A DNA stretch of 64,000 nucleotides from Mugil cephalus (Eukaryota > Chordata > Actinopteri > Mugiliformes > Mugilidae), in contig NC_061772.1 in the NCBI RefSeq assembly GCF_022458985.1, forward strand, positions 30,731,506 through 30,795,505. The letters are read 5' to 3'. Positions 1-39,125 of the stretch are shown here, piece after piece. The notes beneath the pieces are model-generated. The model saw nothing but the letters and a program-made list of their open reading frames with translations, had not been told where the DNA came from and did not search any database. The position numbers and the translations under genes were made by a program. Position 1 is the stretch's first letter; each line of letters opens with the position of its first letter.

Positions 1-2016
1 GAAGCTCCAGAACATGGAGGGGAAGAAGAGGGAGCAGGCTGAGAGGCTGGGGATGGGCTTCGGGAACAGGAGGTAACGACACGACACCTGGAACAGACGC
101 CTGTCCAGGTTTAAGGTCTGGAGTCTGATCTCAGGAGGGAGGGAGGGGGAGGGGGGAGGAGTCTCTGTGTTAGTGCTACATCACAGGTGACTGAGCTGTG
201 AGTGTAACTGAGTGTAACTGAGTGTGTGTCTGTTCCAGCGCTGTGTCTCACTCAGTGATGTCAGAGATGCAGGTGATCGAACAGGAAACACCTGTCGGAG
301 CAAAGTCCTCCTCTCGCTCCAAACTGGACCTGTTTGATGAGCCCGGCTTCACCTCCGGACCCCCCAAGTATGTCCACCGCTCTCAACCGGGGGGGAGACC
401 AGGGGGGGAACCAGGACCAGGGGGGGAACCACAGGAACCAGGGGGGAACCAGGGGGAACGTTCAGCCCAGTTTGACAGAGAACAGCATAATAATCAGTAA
501 AAATCCGTCTGTGCGTCGTGTCCCAGGTACAAGGACAACCCGTTCTCAGTGGGGGACAGCTTTGGGTCTCGGTGGGACACTGATGGAGGGACGTCCTCCT
601 TCGCCACGTCCTGGGCCCTGGATAAGGAGGACCCCAAGGAGGAGGTCACCATCTCTAGTATCCAGCCCATCGGAGAGAGGTATGTGGATGTTCACCTCCT
701 CCCTCATGTCTCCTCACTGACCCCCTCACCTCACTCACCTCCTCACCTCCTCACCTCCTCACTCACCTCCTCACCTCCTCACTGACCCCCTCAACTACCT
801 CCTCACTGACCTCCCTCACCTCCTCCTCACCTCCTCCCTCCCCTCCTCCCTCCCCTCCTCACTGACCTGTGGTTACTCTCAGACTCCCCAGCCGGAGGAA
901 AGCCGAGGCGTCGGTGCCGGTGTCTGAGTCGAGCGAAGCCCGGCAGAAGTTCGCCAACGCTAAGGCCATTTCCTCAGACATGTTCTTTGGTCGCGAGAGC
1001 AGCGCTGAGGTCAGAGACCAGGAGACCAGACGCTTAGAGCAAAAAACACAAACACCACGAACACCACGAGCAGAACAGTCTGTGTTGACTTTCTGTTTGG
1101 TCTTTTCTCAGTACGAGGCCAAGACGAGACTGGAGAGCATGTCCGGGAACTCCTCCATCAGCTCCGCCGACCTGTTTGGAGACGGCAGCGACCAGAAAGG
1201 TAAAGGAACAATCTGAGACGTGACGGAGGAGTCACCTCCTCCAGAGGTTTGAGGCGTCTCCTCTCTGTCCTCACACTTTTTAAGACCCAGTTATTTTAGA
1301 GGGAGGGAGGAGTTTATACGTAGTGCTTCTTCACTGTCACTTCAGGAAACATCTGTCTTAAATTCCTGCTTCTGTCAACACTTCAGTCACATCCTTCAGT
1401 AGAGAGTTCCTCCTTTCATTTCTGTCTCATTAATTGAAGGTTTCCGTGTAAATATCCTTTTATTTATTTATATATATTTATATATTTCAATCTCTGCTTT
1501 CCAATCCAAACTCATTCTGAATTTGTCTAAATGTTTTAAAGCGTGTAGTTTGACGTGTTAGGTTCCTTTATTGTCATTGTAAATAAATACTAATGAAATT
1601 TAAAGCACAAAGGTAAAAACAGAACTCATGTAATTGTAATGAATACTACAGGGTTTGTATTTTTAGAGATGGATGATGATTCATGTGCAACTTGTAAATA
1701 AGTCGAGATCAAACCAGATTCTGAGCTTTAATCTAATGCAGAGTCTTAGAAAGTCTTAAACTCTGCCCCCCCCCTCAGGGAGGGCGTCGGGCTTTGACGG
1801 GGTTCTCCCCTCCGGCCCGGACATCGCACAGTTCAAACAGGGCGTGAAGACGGTGGCTGGGAAAATGGCCGTCCTCGCCAACGGAGTCATGAACACGATC
1901 CAGGTGAGACGTCAGACGTTAAACGTCGCTCGGCCTCTGAACCCTTTGCTCCCATTTTCATTCTCATTGGTTTTATGTTCTGTCTTCGGCCTCAGGACCG
2001 TTACGGCTCGTACTGA
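1..2016 (+). CDS. arfgap2: ADP-ribosylation factor GTPase-activating protein 2, 3' part
   Basis: Seen: seven exons (1-72, 239-367, 527-679, 883-1009, 1112-1199, 1779-1903, 1996-2016) join in frame into 237 C-terminal residues ending at TGA 2014-2016; the gene starts left of the window. The encoded tail has a lysine/glutamate-rich stretch ([20 protein letters not shown]), a Ser-rich linker, repeated ISS motifs ([21 protein letters not shown]) and the end IQDRYGSY. Family knowledge: ArfGAP2/3 proteins stimulate GTP hydrolysis by Arf1 on Golgi COPI membranes; the catalytic N-terminal zinc finger is not in this window. The motif [12 protein letters not shown] and the terminal Tyr fit ArfGAP2 better than ArfGAP3 as I recall them. 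The next gene, pex16, shares human 11p11 with ARFGAP2, which supports the choice. The main alternative is arfgap3. Confidence 0.85.
718..866. repeat. CTCACCTC pyrimidine repeat in an arfgap2 intron
   Basis: Short C/T-rich repeats of CTCACCTC type fill most of the intron between exons 527-679 and 883-1009. They run close to the splice acceptor at 881-882 and may serve as an extended polypyrimidine tract. Confidence 0.75.
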
Positions 2017-2869
2017 CGTCCCACGGCAGCGACGCCGCCTCACGCCGACCCGACGCCTGGGGACCGAGGACACGACGAGAGACAGAAGACGGTTGCATGG
2101 AGACAAGAAACTCTCCCTCGTCCTCCACTTCAGAGACACTTTTCCAGGAGTGACACAGTATTTTCTTCTCTCATCCTCATTAGTAGACTTTTATTTTCGT
2201 AAATGAAACCATCAGATTCTGGCGGGACGGACGGACGGACGGTGGTTTGGTCTTTTTTTTTTCTAAAACGAGTTTTCTTTGTAATTTTTTTTTTTCTGTG
2301 CAAAAGATTTTTGGTCTTAGATTTTCACAATGATGTCGAGAGTTAATTCTTCTATATTTTATTCCTTATTCTCAGATCAGAGTGTTGATTTGTTTGATTC
2401 ATATTATCTGATACGTTTGTTTTACTGTGATATTAAAAAAAAAAGAAGAAAAAAGTTATTTTTAGTGTTAATTTGAACGAGATTCCAGTAAAGTTTAACT
2501 CACTGCTGCTTCATCACAGGTTTTATTTTAGAGGTTATTATTTTTCTGTTTAAATAATCAGTTCAAACTAAAACCAGAAGGTGGCGCTGCGTCCAGCAGG
2601 CGTTTTAGAGTTTACGTCCCGCTCTGACTATGCATCTCACACCAGAACCTCTTTCATTCTGAGTCGGTTCCACAAACTCAATCATTTCTCTGAACGTCAT
2701 CTCTGTGCTGAACACGAATGAATCTTAATTTTCCGGTTTGTTCTCGTCCTAGAAAGCGGTTTGTCATTTGTCGTATGTTTGTCAGTAACACCCCCCTCCC
2801 TCCTCCTCCCGCCTCCAAACAAACGAGTAAGAAACGTGTGGACTGAAAAGGATGAAATGTTCAAAATTA

Positions 2870-2875
2870 TTTATT
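2870..2875 (-). terminator. pex16 polyadenylation signal
   Basis: AATAAA on the minus strand, about 340 nt past the pex16 stop codon. It is the first clear hexamer downstream of that stop. Confidence 0.5.
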
Positions 2876-2917
2876 TGTAGGCTACAAAAAAAAAAGAAGA
2901 AACTTATTCAGTATGTT

Positions 2918-2923
2918 AATAAA
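2918..2923 (+). terminator. arfgap2 polyadenylation signal
   Basis: AATAAA on the plus strand, about 900 nt past the arfgap2 stop. It is the first canonical hexamer I see in that 3' region. Confidence 0.5.
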
Positions 2924-3214
2924 GATGAAGAAACGTCTGCTGTGTTAAACTCTTTCTTGTCGCCTGCTGGTGAGAATCCGATTACTTTTTCTCTGCTAAG
3001 GATGAAATGAAACCGTGAATCAATCACAACGAAAGTCTCTGAAAGCAGGAAAACGTTTCCTTGAACGAACTAAGATTAGAAACTGTTGAGTAGGAAAAGC
3101 TGTGATGATGATTTCTGAGGAGAACAAAGTTCCTCATAGTGTCGGTTTCCTTTCTGATTTCTGGGGAAGTGTCTTTTGTCTCTGACGGGTCCTTTCTCCT
3201 GGACCCGAGGCTTT

Positions 3215-9148
<5,934 letters not shown>

Positions 9149-9409
9149 TTCAGCCTTAACTAGAAAATAAACTCTTCATTTAGCCACTGCCTCCAGATTC
9201 CACCAACTGTTATTTAGTTTTTTAAACCCTGAACTCTAGCTGCAGCTCTTTAAGACTTAACAAACTTCCGTGTTGATGGTCCGTCCTTTATTAGTGTCCC
9301 CCCACCTCGCCCCGAGGCCTGGACGCTTTAGTTCCGGGCCGCTAGCATTTTGTGCTCGGCTTCTTCTTCCGGTCACGTTATTGTTGCATCAGCATCCGAC
9401 TCTGCTGCA
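9149..9409. promoter_or_regulatory. Bidirectional pex16/cars1 promoter
   Basis: Only 261 bp separate the divergent start codons of pex16 and cars1, so both promoters and 5' leaders must fit here or overlap. No TATA box is obvious. An ETS-type CTTCCGG lies at 9366-9372, as is common in housekeeping bidirectional promoters. Confidence 0.75.
9384..9391 (-). promoter_or_regulatory. Candidate C/EBP-ATF (ATF4) response element
   Basis: The minus strand reads TGATGCAAC starting at 9391, matching the CARE consensus TGATGNAAN bound by ATF4 with C/EBP partners. It lies 19 nt before the cars1 ATG. Aminoacyl-tRNA synthetase genes, including CARS1, are known targets of the ATF4 amino-acid response. Functional occupancy is inference. 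Confidence 0.5.
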
Positions 9410-24363
<14,954 letters not shown>

Positions 24364-24395
24364 GTCCGTTCCACAGACTCCTTCCAAACCCGCAG

Positions 24396-24401
24396 AATAA
24401 A
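24396..24401 (+). terminator. cars1 proximal polyadenylation signal
   Basis: AATAAA only 33 nt after the stop codon. A second hexamer at 25057-25062 could give a longer 3' UTR. Confidence 0.45.
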
Positions 24402-25676
24402 CGTTCAGCAGAAGCCGGGTCGTCGTTTTCCTCCCGTTCATCCTTCAGAAGTTTAAACCCTCTCACCAGGGAGTGAAGGGGGAGAAATGGGAACTGTAAA
24501 AGACTTCCTGTTCTGTTTGAGTCGTCACTGCCGATCGGTTTCAAGGGTTAAATGATGATTTTTTTTACTAAATTAAAAGGGACGTACGAATTAAAAGAGA
24601 AACCGACGTGAGCTGCTTCATCTCCTCCTCGTCTCTGATCGGTCGCCTGCTCATATTCTGTAACTAGACCAGAAGGGACGGAAAGAAGTCTCCCTCAAAT
24701 CACTTTAAAATAAGACAATGTTCCTCTCAGTCCTCTCCCCCCTCCCCCCTCCCCCTCCATCCCTCCATCCCTCCTTCCCTCCTTCCCTTCCTCCCTCCCC
24801 CCGTTTGAATAATAATTAATTTTCTTCAGGATATTAAACTTCATCCATTCCTCGTTTTCCGCTCTCGGCTTCACAACGTGTCACAGAATAAATCTGATGA
24901 TGTTTCTATATTTCCTACAGGTGGGGGTGGGGGGGGGGGAGTGGGACTATTTTCAGCTGCGGAGTGATACGGCAGAGAAATAAAACATGGCCGACTTCAT
25001 GTTTGAACCAACATTTTTTACCTCATGGAACCAGATAAATGTTGGATCAGTGTCTCAATAAATCCTCCGTGGACAGACTGGTGATAAAACATGTTGGAAT
25101 CTATCGGGTTTTTATTATTATTATTATTATTAGTTCTTTAATCTGAGTTATTTCATCAGCTTCACAGAAGAATTCAAATAAAATGAGACGTTTAAGAAGA
25201 CGCAGAGATCAGGAGTCTGTTTGATTTATCAGCTTTAAACAACAAATTATTCATTTATATTATAATAGAATTTAATTTATTAGCACACATTACTCTGACT
25301 AGAATAATGTCACTGAATAGTTTTAGATTTTAACTATTTTCTTCAATTAGAAATTAAAATTAAAATATATTTTTATATCTTAAAGGACATTAAAACATGT
25401 TTATAAATTCTTTACTTTTTCTTTCTTTCCCTCCATCTTTCCTTTCTTCCTCAAATCCTTATTTCCTCCCTCCGTTCCTTCCTTCCTTCTTTCCTTTACC
25501 ATCCTCCTTTCCTCCTTCCTTCTTTCCTTCCTTCCTTAATCATTCCTTTCTTTTTCTTCCTTCCTGACGTGTTCAGTGAGTTCAGTTCTTGTTAGATTGT
25601 GTTGGTGTGTTTCAGATGAAGGGATGAATGAGATCAGCTGCGAGGAAACAAAGAGGCAGGAAGTCATTTCTGTGTT

Positions 25677-25682
25677 TTTATT
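25677..25682 (-). terminator. crystallin polyadenylation signal
   Basis: AATAAA on the minus strand about 27 nt past the crystallin stop, giving a very short 3' UTR as is usual for lens crystallin mRNAs. Confidence 0.65.
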
Positions 25683-25708
25683 AGTAAAGCAGGTGACCAG
25701 CTGAGGGT

Positions 25709-28634
25709 TTAGTTGAAGCGGACGCGGCGCATGGATCCCACCGTGTTGTTCTGGCTGCCCCAGTCTGAGAAGTTGTTGTAGTCGCGTTTCTCCAGGATGT
25801 AGTGAGGTCCTCTGTAGTTGGGCTCCTGGTAAACCACCCACCTGGACACGGGACAGCGGAGACACAACGGACACGGGACAAGGGACACAAGGGACACACG
25901 GGCTTAACAGGTCTGGAGATCAGCACCACAGAGTCCTTCCTTCCTTCCTTCCTTCCTTCCTTCCTTCCTTCTTGCCTTTTAATCAATCCCCCTTTTTTCA
26001 TCTTTCCCTTTAATCATTCCCTCTTTCTGCTTTCCTTCCTTCTTTCTTTGTGTCCTTCCTTCCTTTCATCCTTTTCCAGCTTGTTCCTCCCTGAGGAACC
26101 AGGATGTTGGGGGGGTGTGGGGGGGTGTGGGGGGTGTCGGGGGGGACGACTTACGCTCCTCCGAGGACCCTGATGGAGGCGACTCTGTTGAGGCTGTAGC
26201 GGCTCATCAGGTTGGGGATGTCGTCCTGAATCTCCATCTTCTTCCCAGAGAATCCAGCTCTGTCAAACAGCTGAGCTCTGGCCGGGTTGTTGTCCTGGAA
26301 ACCACAGTTTAGCTTAGCTTAGCTTAGCTTATTTTAGCTTATTTTAGCTTAGCTTATCTTATTTTAGATTGGATTAGTTTAGATTATCTGAAACTAGTCA
26401 AGGTATCGTGAAGCCAAACAACACGAGTGAGTTGCTGGGATCCTCTTTGCTTCCTGTCCCGGTGTCTCACCTGTTTGACGGACCGGACCGAGGACACGTG
26501 GTCCACCTGAGCGCACCACTTGTCGTAGCAGTTATACTCCCCACGGTCGGACATGTCCCACAGATACTGACGCCCCCGGAAGTTATCGTGTTCGTAGCCG
26601 ACCCATCTTCAAGAGAGTCAGAAAAACAGATCTAGAGGTAAAATAACTGAACTGGTTCTGGTTCCGGGTCTGGTTCAGGTTCAGGTTCTAGTTCTAGTAC
26701 TAGTTCCAGTTCTAGTTCTAGTTCTGATTCACTGGAGGAATTAATAAATCACACGAACATAACAACGACTTTAACGGTTCAGTTAAAAACATCAAGAACA
26801 TTAAAGATTCTCCTGAAAATATAAATATATATAATCTATTTATAAAGGATTTAGATCATGTAAATGTTTATTTCCTTCCTCCCTGGTTCTGGTCCAGTGG
26901 TAGGTAGAGATCCATCAGAGGCAGCAGCTGATACAGTATTATACTGACCACATGGTGGCGCTGCTGCTGATTCACACACAGACTGAGACCAGATCTCCAG
27001 TTCTGTCTGGACTCGTTTTAATGAATGGACACCAGGGACAGATGGACAGATGGACAGATGGACCATGTGGGACCATGTGGGACCATGTGGGACCAGGACG
27101 CTGCTGTGTGTGGTTCCCTTCATGGTTAAAGTCTGAGGAGTGAACTTACGCTCCGCTCTCCACCTGCACAGAGTTACATCTCTCTGGGAAGTTCTTGTCG
27201 CTGAGCCTGGAGCAGTCAGAGCTCAGGTCCAGACGCCTGCCAGCGAAGTTTCGCTGCTCGAAAAGGGTCACCTGGAAAAAATAGAATAAAATTAAATAAA
27301 ACGAAAAAAATAGAATAAAATAAAATAAAATAAAATTAAAATAAAATAAAATAAAATAAAATAAAATAAAATAAAATAAAATGAAACCAGAAAGGTGAGG
27401 AGCTGGACTAAACATTTTATAATCACCACCTCCAGGTTTGACCTGTTCAGTCTGTCACAGGCCTTTATCTATAGATTACATAGACGTATTGGCCACTTTA
27501 TTAGGTACACGAATGAGAACAAACCCATTTTAATAATCTAATAATCTAATAATGTGACACTCAGGTTTGTACGACTGGTTTTTATTTATCCACTTTACTG
27601 TTTTACCAAACCAACCAGTTAACTAAGCTTTCTTGCACCTTTTATAGATTTTTATTTCTCACTTTATTCTATTTATTATTTATTTATTTTGCTGCTGTAA
27701 CACTGAATATAGGATCAATTATCATTATTATTATTATTAGAAGCACCTTAATCATTTTTTATCATGTCGTATCTACAAAACTTTAATATTTTACTGATTC
27801 ATTTCTCTGTGCGTAGAAACAGTTTCACTATTTAACTCCTAAATCCACAGTTTAGTGAATCTACTTTTATAATTATTTTACTTTTAAAGAAAATCAATTT
27901 GCCTGGATTCACCTAAAAAGACAGAAGGTTTTTGAGCATTTGAACAATAACTGAGAACTTCTGAATTAATAATTAATCGACTCTTCTCTTTTTATATTTT
28001 TTTTTTTACCGTATCCTGTTTCTTGTGTGGCTGCTGTTATTGTTCTAAGCATCTAATAGCATCTTATCTTCTATTAAATGTTGAGTTTCATTATTTAACA
28101 TTTGTGTTTGTGTTGAGGTTCAACAAAGACATAAATGTAGTAATTAGGGTTCAGCTTGTAACCGGCTCCACCTCGTTTCTCGGCCTAATAATTATTAAAT
28201 GTGACCCTGGTTTCTCTGCTGCTGTTGGACTCACCCTCCCACTGGACCCGTAGAAGGCACGTTGGAGCACAGACCCCAGCTTGCTGCAGAATGAAGCATT
28301 TTTAAGGAAGAATTAAAACCCGAACACACAAACCGAATCACATGAATGTGAAAGAAGCGTAAATGACGCGTGTGGGAGATAAATCTCCTCAGGCTTCATC
28401 TACTGATGCTGTTTGGTGCGTTTCACTCTCGTCGTCTTAGAATGAACAGTTTTTGTGTGTTTCTCCGTCGTCACTCTGCAGGTGATTCTGGGGGAAACTG
28501 GTTTAGCGGGAGGGGGCCCGCGGAGCCCCTGCCCCCCCCCCCAACCACCACCACCTCCACCTGGGCGGGCGTCTCTCTGGAGCTACATACCTGGTTTGTT
28601 GGGCTAATCCTGGGACCTTAGTAAAGATGTTCAT
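25709..28634 (-). CDS. crybgx: Beta/gamma-crystallin, probably crystallin beta gamma X
   Basis: Seen: six minus-strand exons (28591-28634, 28235-28283, 27150-27271, 26471-26606, 26155-26294, 25709-25841) give 207 residues. A short N-terminal arm (MNIFTKVPGLAQQT, SKLGSVLQRAFYGSSGR) is followed by four Greek-key motifs, one per exon: VTLFEQRNFAGRRLDL, WVGYEHDNFRGRQYL, AQLFDRAGFSGKKMEI and WVVYQEPNYRGPHYILEK. The end is MRRVRFN. One motif per exon is the beta-crystallin gene plan; gamma-crystallins carry two motifs per exon. Role: stable structural protein of the lens. The arm recalls fish crybgx, but beta-A or beta-B paralogues cannot be excluded without a tree. The promoter has a TATA-like box next to the start. 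An AAAAT microsatellite and a SINE-like fragment lie in its introns. Confidence 0.88.
25936..25972. repeat. CCTT microsatellite
   Basis: About nine CCTT units in the last intron of the crystallin gene. Confidence 0.9.
26315..26357. repeat. AGCTT pentamer repeat
   Basis: Short TTAGCTTAGCTT array in a crystallin intron. A related AGCTA array lies at 31611-31660 in lctl intron 2. Confidence 0.8.
26878..27022 (-). repeat. Dispersed SINE-like element, copy B
   Basis: Inverted copy matching 30600-30733 and 35328-35519. Its own orientation reads ACAGAACTGGAGATCTGGTC, then CCACCATGTGGTCAGTATAA, then TGGATCTCTACCTACCACTG. A CCTT stretch abuts its 3' side. It lies in the crystallin gene intron. Confidence 0.8.
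27283..27383. repeat. AAAAT microsatellite
   Basis: About 18 AAAAT pentamers with interruptions near the acceptor of crystallin exon 3. Confidence 0.95.
27489..27516 (+). repeat. MITE-like end fragment
   Basis: TTGGCCACTTTATTAGGTAC followed by ACGAATGAG, related to the ends at 3605, 8197, 49139 and 55110. Confidence 0.5.
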
Positions 28635-28663
28635 GTCAGCTCTGCGAGGCCACATGAAAGGCC

Positions 28664-28671
28664 CTTAAATA
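28664..28671 (-). promoter_or_regulatory. TATA-like box of the crystallin gene
   Basis: The minus strand reads TATTTAAG 30 nt upstream of the crystallin ATG at 28634. TATA boxes normally sit 25-30 nt before the start site, so the 5' leader would be only a few nucleotides long unless another start is used. Confidence 0.55.
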
Positions 28672-30035
28672 CGGAGCCGAGGCGAACGTGCCGCTGCCAG
28701 AACGCTCAGAGTGCTTCTGCAACATTGATATGCTAAACACACGTCTTTCCACTGAAACGCAACATACAAACGCACATGCAAACACACAAACACGCAAACA
28801 CAACACGCGGGGGGGGGAGGACGTGAGGCCGCGTGCTCACAGAGTGCAGTGCCAACACTTTTCAGCTTCGAACAATTCAGCGTTTTCTGCACAACAATGC
28901 AGCGTAAACACTGAACACATTCACGCTTTGTGCCCGGAGGTTGTGACCTTTAGGGGGGGGGGGCTGAAAACATACGAGGGTTTCACCTCCATGAACCCGA
29001 CTGCAGGTCAGACCCCACGTCTTTGAATTAATTTAGTTTGTGCACCAACATGGCCGCCGCCCTCAGCTCAGCACAAACACACAGACAATTCATTTTAATT
29101 CAGAGCAAACAGGGAGATGGAGAATCCACCGTTTAAAGGTAAAACTCAGCGTCTCTGCAGCGGAAACAACGTGAGGTTTAACAGACGAACTCGACACATT
29201 GTAGAAATAAACGAGCATCAGTCTCCGTTTCTGCTCCAGTCTGAGCTCACGTCTCCGTCTTCGCTGAAAGTCTGGATTAACTGGACAGTTTGTCTGGAGT
29301 CAGGACATAATAATGTGTTACTGAACATCACTACTCACTGGAGGAATTTCATTCTTTCTCCTTTTTTTCTAGAGTTCTTCTCTTACTTTATGTTGCAGCT
29401 GTTTAATTACTCCACATGTCATCACACCACATCGTACCGTATCCTCTCCCGTCATATCCTCTCTCATCGTACTGTCACTAACTCGTCTTGTTTCTATAAG
29501 CTGTATATTTTCTCACGTTAAAACTCTAAAGCAGCATCTGAATATTGAGCTCAAATTAAAATGTCTGCGTACGTTGAGGAATAGTTGAACTATTTAACGT
29601 CCACGTGACCAGGAAGCAGCTCCCAGTGAACATCAGAGATCAGGCCTGTGGCGTGAACACACTCTGCTTACGGCGCCAGAATCGCTCCTTTCTGCCAGAG
29701 ATCTGTTTGCCCCAGCAGATTCAGGCCGACACAAAGGCCGGGGCATTCAGGCCAGTGTGTGCGCGTGATGAATGGCAGAAAACGTCCCGGACGCTTCACC
29801 CCGCTGGGGTTTTGTGGCGGTGCAGCATTAACCAGGTGGAGAAGCTCGGGGATGTTTCCTGAGCTGTGGAGCAGGTTCCATCAGGTCAGACAGAGTCTAT
29901 ATGTGGTTGTGGGTGAGGAGGGGGAGGCCGAGGGAGGGAGGCAGCTCTGACTGAGGCAGGAGGACGCCCAGGAGACACATTTAACCGCTTTTCTTTGTAA
30001 TCTTTGGCACACGTGAAAAGACGGGGCGGTTTGAA

Positions 30036-30128
30036 ATGTCTCTCATCCTGACCGTGTTGGACAAGTTGGCCTACTTCCTGTCTCTGGTAGCGTTCTGTGT
30101 CAGCGTGTCCTACAGCTGGTTGAAATGA
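30036..30128 (+). CDS. Candidate 30-residue single-pass membrane micropeptide
   Basis: ORF of 30 codons starting MSLILTVLDK and ending SYSWLK. A hydrophobic core at about residues 12-25 is flanked by charged or polar residues, and the -3 base is a purine. It lies 180 nt upstream of the lctl start, so it could be a separate small gene, an upstream ORF in the lctl leader, or chance; an ORF of this length alone is not significant. I do not recognise the family. Confidence 0.25.
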   Translation: MSLILTVLDKLAYFLSLVAFCVSVSYSWLK

Positions 30129-30309
30129 GGCCGTTTGGTTTGAGGTTTGAGGTTTGGGTTGAGTTGGGATGTTTTTACTGAAGCCCAGTGGACGCCTGCC
30201 TCCTGACAGTGAGTCTCTGATTTACTGCTTTACCTTCAAACATCTGAGTCTGTGTGTGAAACCGTCTGACGCGTCACCGCTCAGGTTTAACTGAAGACCA
30301 GACACGAGG

Positions 30310-38155
<7,846 letters not shown>

Positions 38156-38472
38156 AACGTCGGACCTCAGGGGCCCTGGAGAAAAAACAAAAAACAAGAA
38201 TCCTGTCGAGATTTAACTGTCCCGCCGCTCTGCAGGAACTCAAGCTTGATGCTTTCTATTATTTTCATTTTATTTCTTTTCCTCCAGCTGACTGCAGAGA
38301 GGAGCTGGTTTGACTGTCAACAAGTTTGAGATAAAGTGTTGTACACTCTGTGGATCATTAAACTTCTATTAAACACAATACACAAGAGTTAAATGTCAAG
38401 TTATTTGCTGAAAACAGTTAAACATTCTTGCAGTAGGAATTATGTCTTAGATTAAACTGCACAAGTGTTCAT

Positions 38473-38478
38473 AATAAA
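38473..38478 (+). terminator. lctl polyadenylation signal
   Basis: AATAAA about 320 nt past the lctl stop, the first canonical hexamer after it. Confidence 0.45.
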
Positions 38479-38709
38479 GCCAGCATTTAATTTAATTAAC
38501 AGTAAATTTAATGTCGTAATAATCACTATTAATTTAGAGTTTTAGAAATGTGTTTCTCTATGAATCAAACTTTCATACTTTGGTGTTAAAAATCTCACAA
38601 GTCAAACATAATGTAGATGAAATGTTAAATAAATATATATATAAACACTTTTAACTTTTGTGAATTAAAAACGTTTCCGTGGGATTTTATTTTGAAACAA
38701 TCGCGTAGT

Positions 38710-38775
38710 TAAGAAGCGGAAGTCCATGCACCTAACATCCGGTTAACTTCCGGGATCTATTGGTTTACCGCGCAG
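38710..38775 (+). promoter_or_regulatory. tipin promoter with two ETS-type sites
   Basis: GCGGAAGT at 38716-38723 and CTTCCGG at 38747-38753 lie in a TATA-less stretch with local CpGs. This is consistent with a housekeeping promoter. The start site itself is not visible. Confidence 0.45.
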
Positions 38776-39029
38776 CTCGTCAACCGGTAGGACGCTTACG
38801 AGACATTTTATCTGTATTGTGGTGCATTTACAAGCTGTCGTATTGTTTGACGTTGGTCATTTAGGTTTGTTTATTGCTTTTAAACATAAATTAATTGACG
38901 CAGCTTACGTACACGTTCGCTAACTTTCTAGAAGTAGCTACTCGTACTTTTCTTTGCAGTGTTTTCTCCGGGAGTTGAACTTTCTCAGAGTTAAAGTCAG
39001 TTTTTTCGTTCAGGTAAAGACATGAAACT

Positions 39030-39032
<3 letters not shown>

Positions 39033-39122
<90 letters not shown>
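39033..39122. repeat. TG dinucleotide microsatellite
   Basis: About 45 uninterrupted TG units in the tipin 5' intron. Confidence 0.98.

Positions 39123-39125
<3 letters not shown>

Larger units (their letters stand above)
2017..3214. other. Convergent 3' UTR interval between arfgap2 and pex16
   Basis: No coding exon is visible. The interval holds the 3' UTR of arfgap2 (+) and that of pex16 (-), with A/T-rich runs such as those near 2250-2300 and 2435-2450. The only good polyadenylation hexamers I found on each strand cross over (see 2870-2875 and 2918-2923). Confidence 0.7.
24364..25708. other. cars1 3' region and cars1/crystallin convergent interval
   Basis: No coding exon is visible. It holds the cars1 3' UTR with AATAAA at 24396-24401 and 25057-25062, pyrimidine tracts near 24730-24800 and 25420-25565, A/T-rich sequence, and the short 3' UTR of the crystallin gene at the right edge. 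Confidence 0.6.
28635..30309. other. Intergenic interval between the crystallin gene and lctl
   Basis: Holds the crystallin promoter at its left edge. It has no recognisable protein-coding exon apart from one 30-codon ORF at 30036-30128, and the right end should contain the lctl promoter and leader. Homopolymeric G runs occur near 28808 and 28954. Confidence 0.6.
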
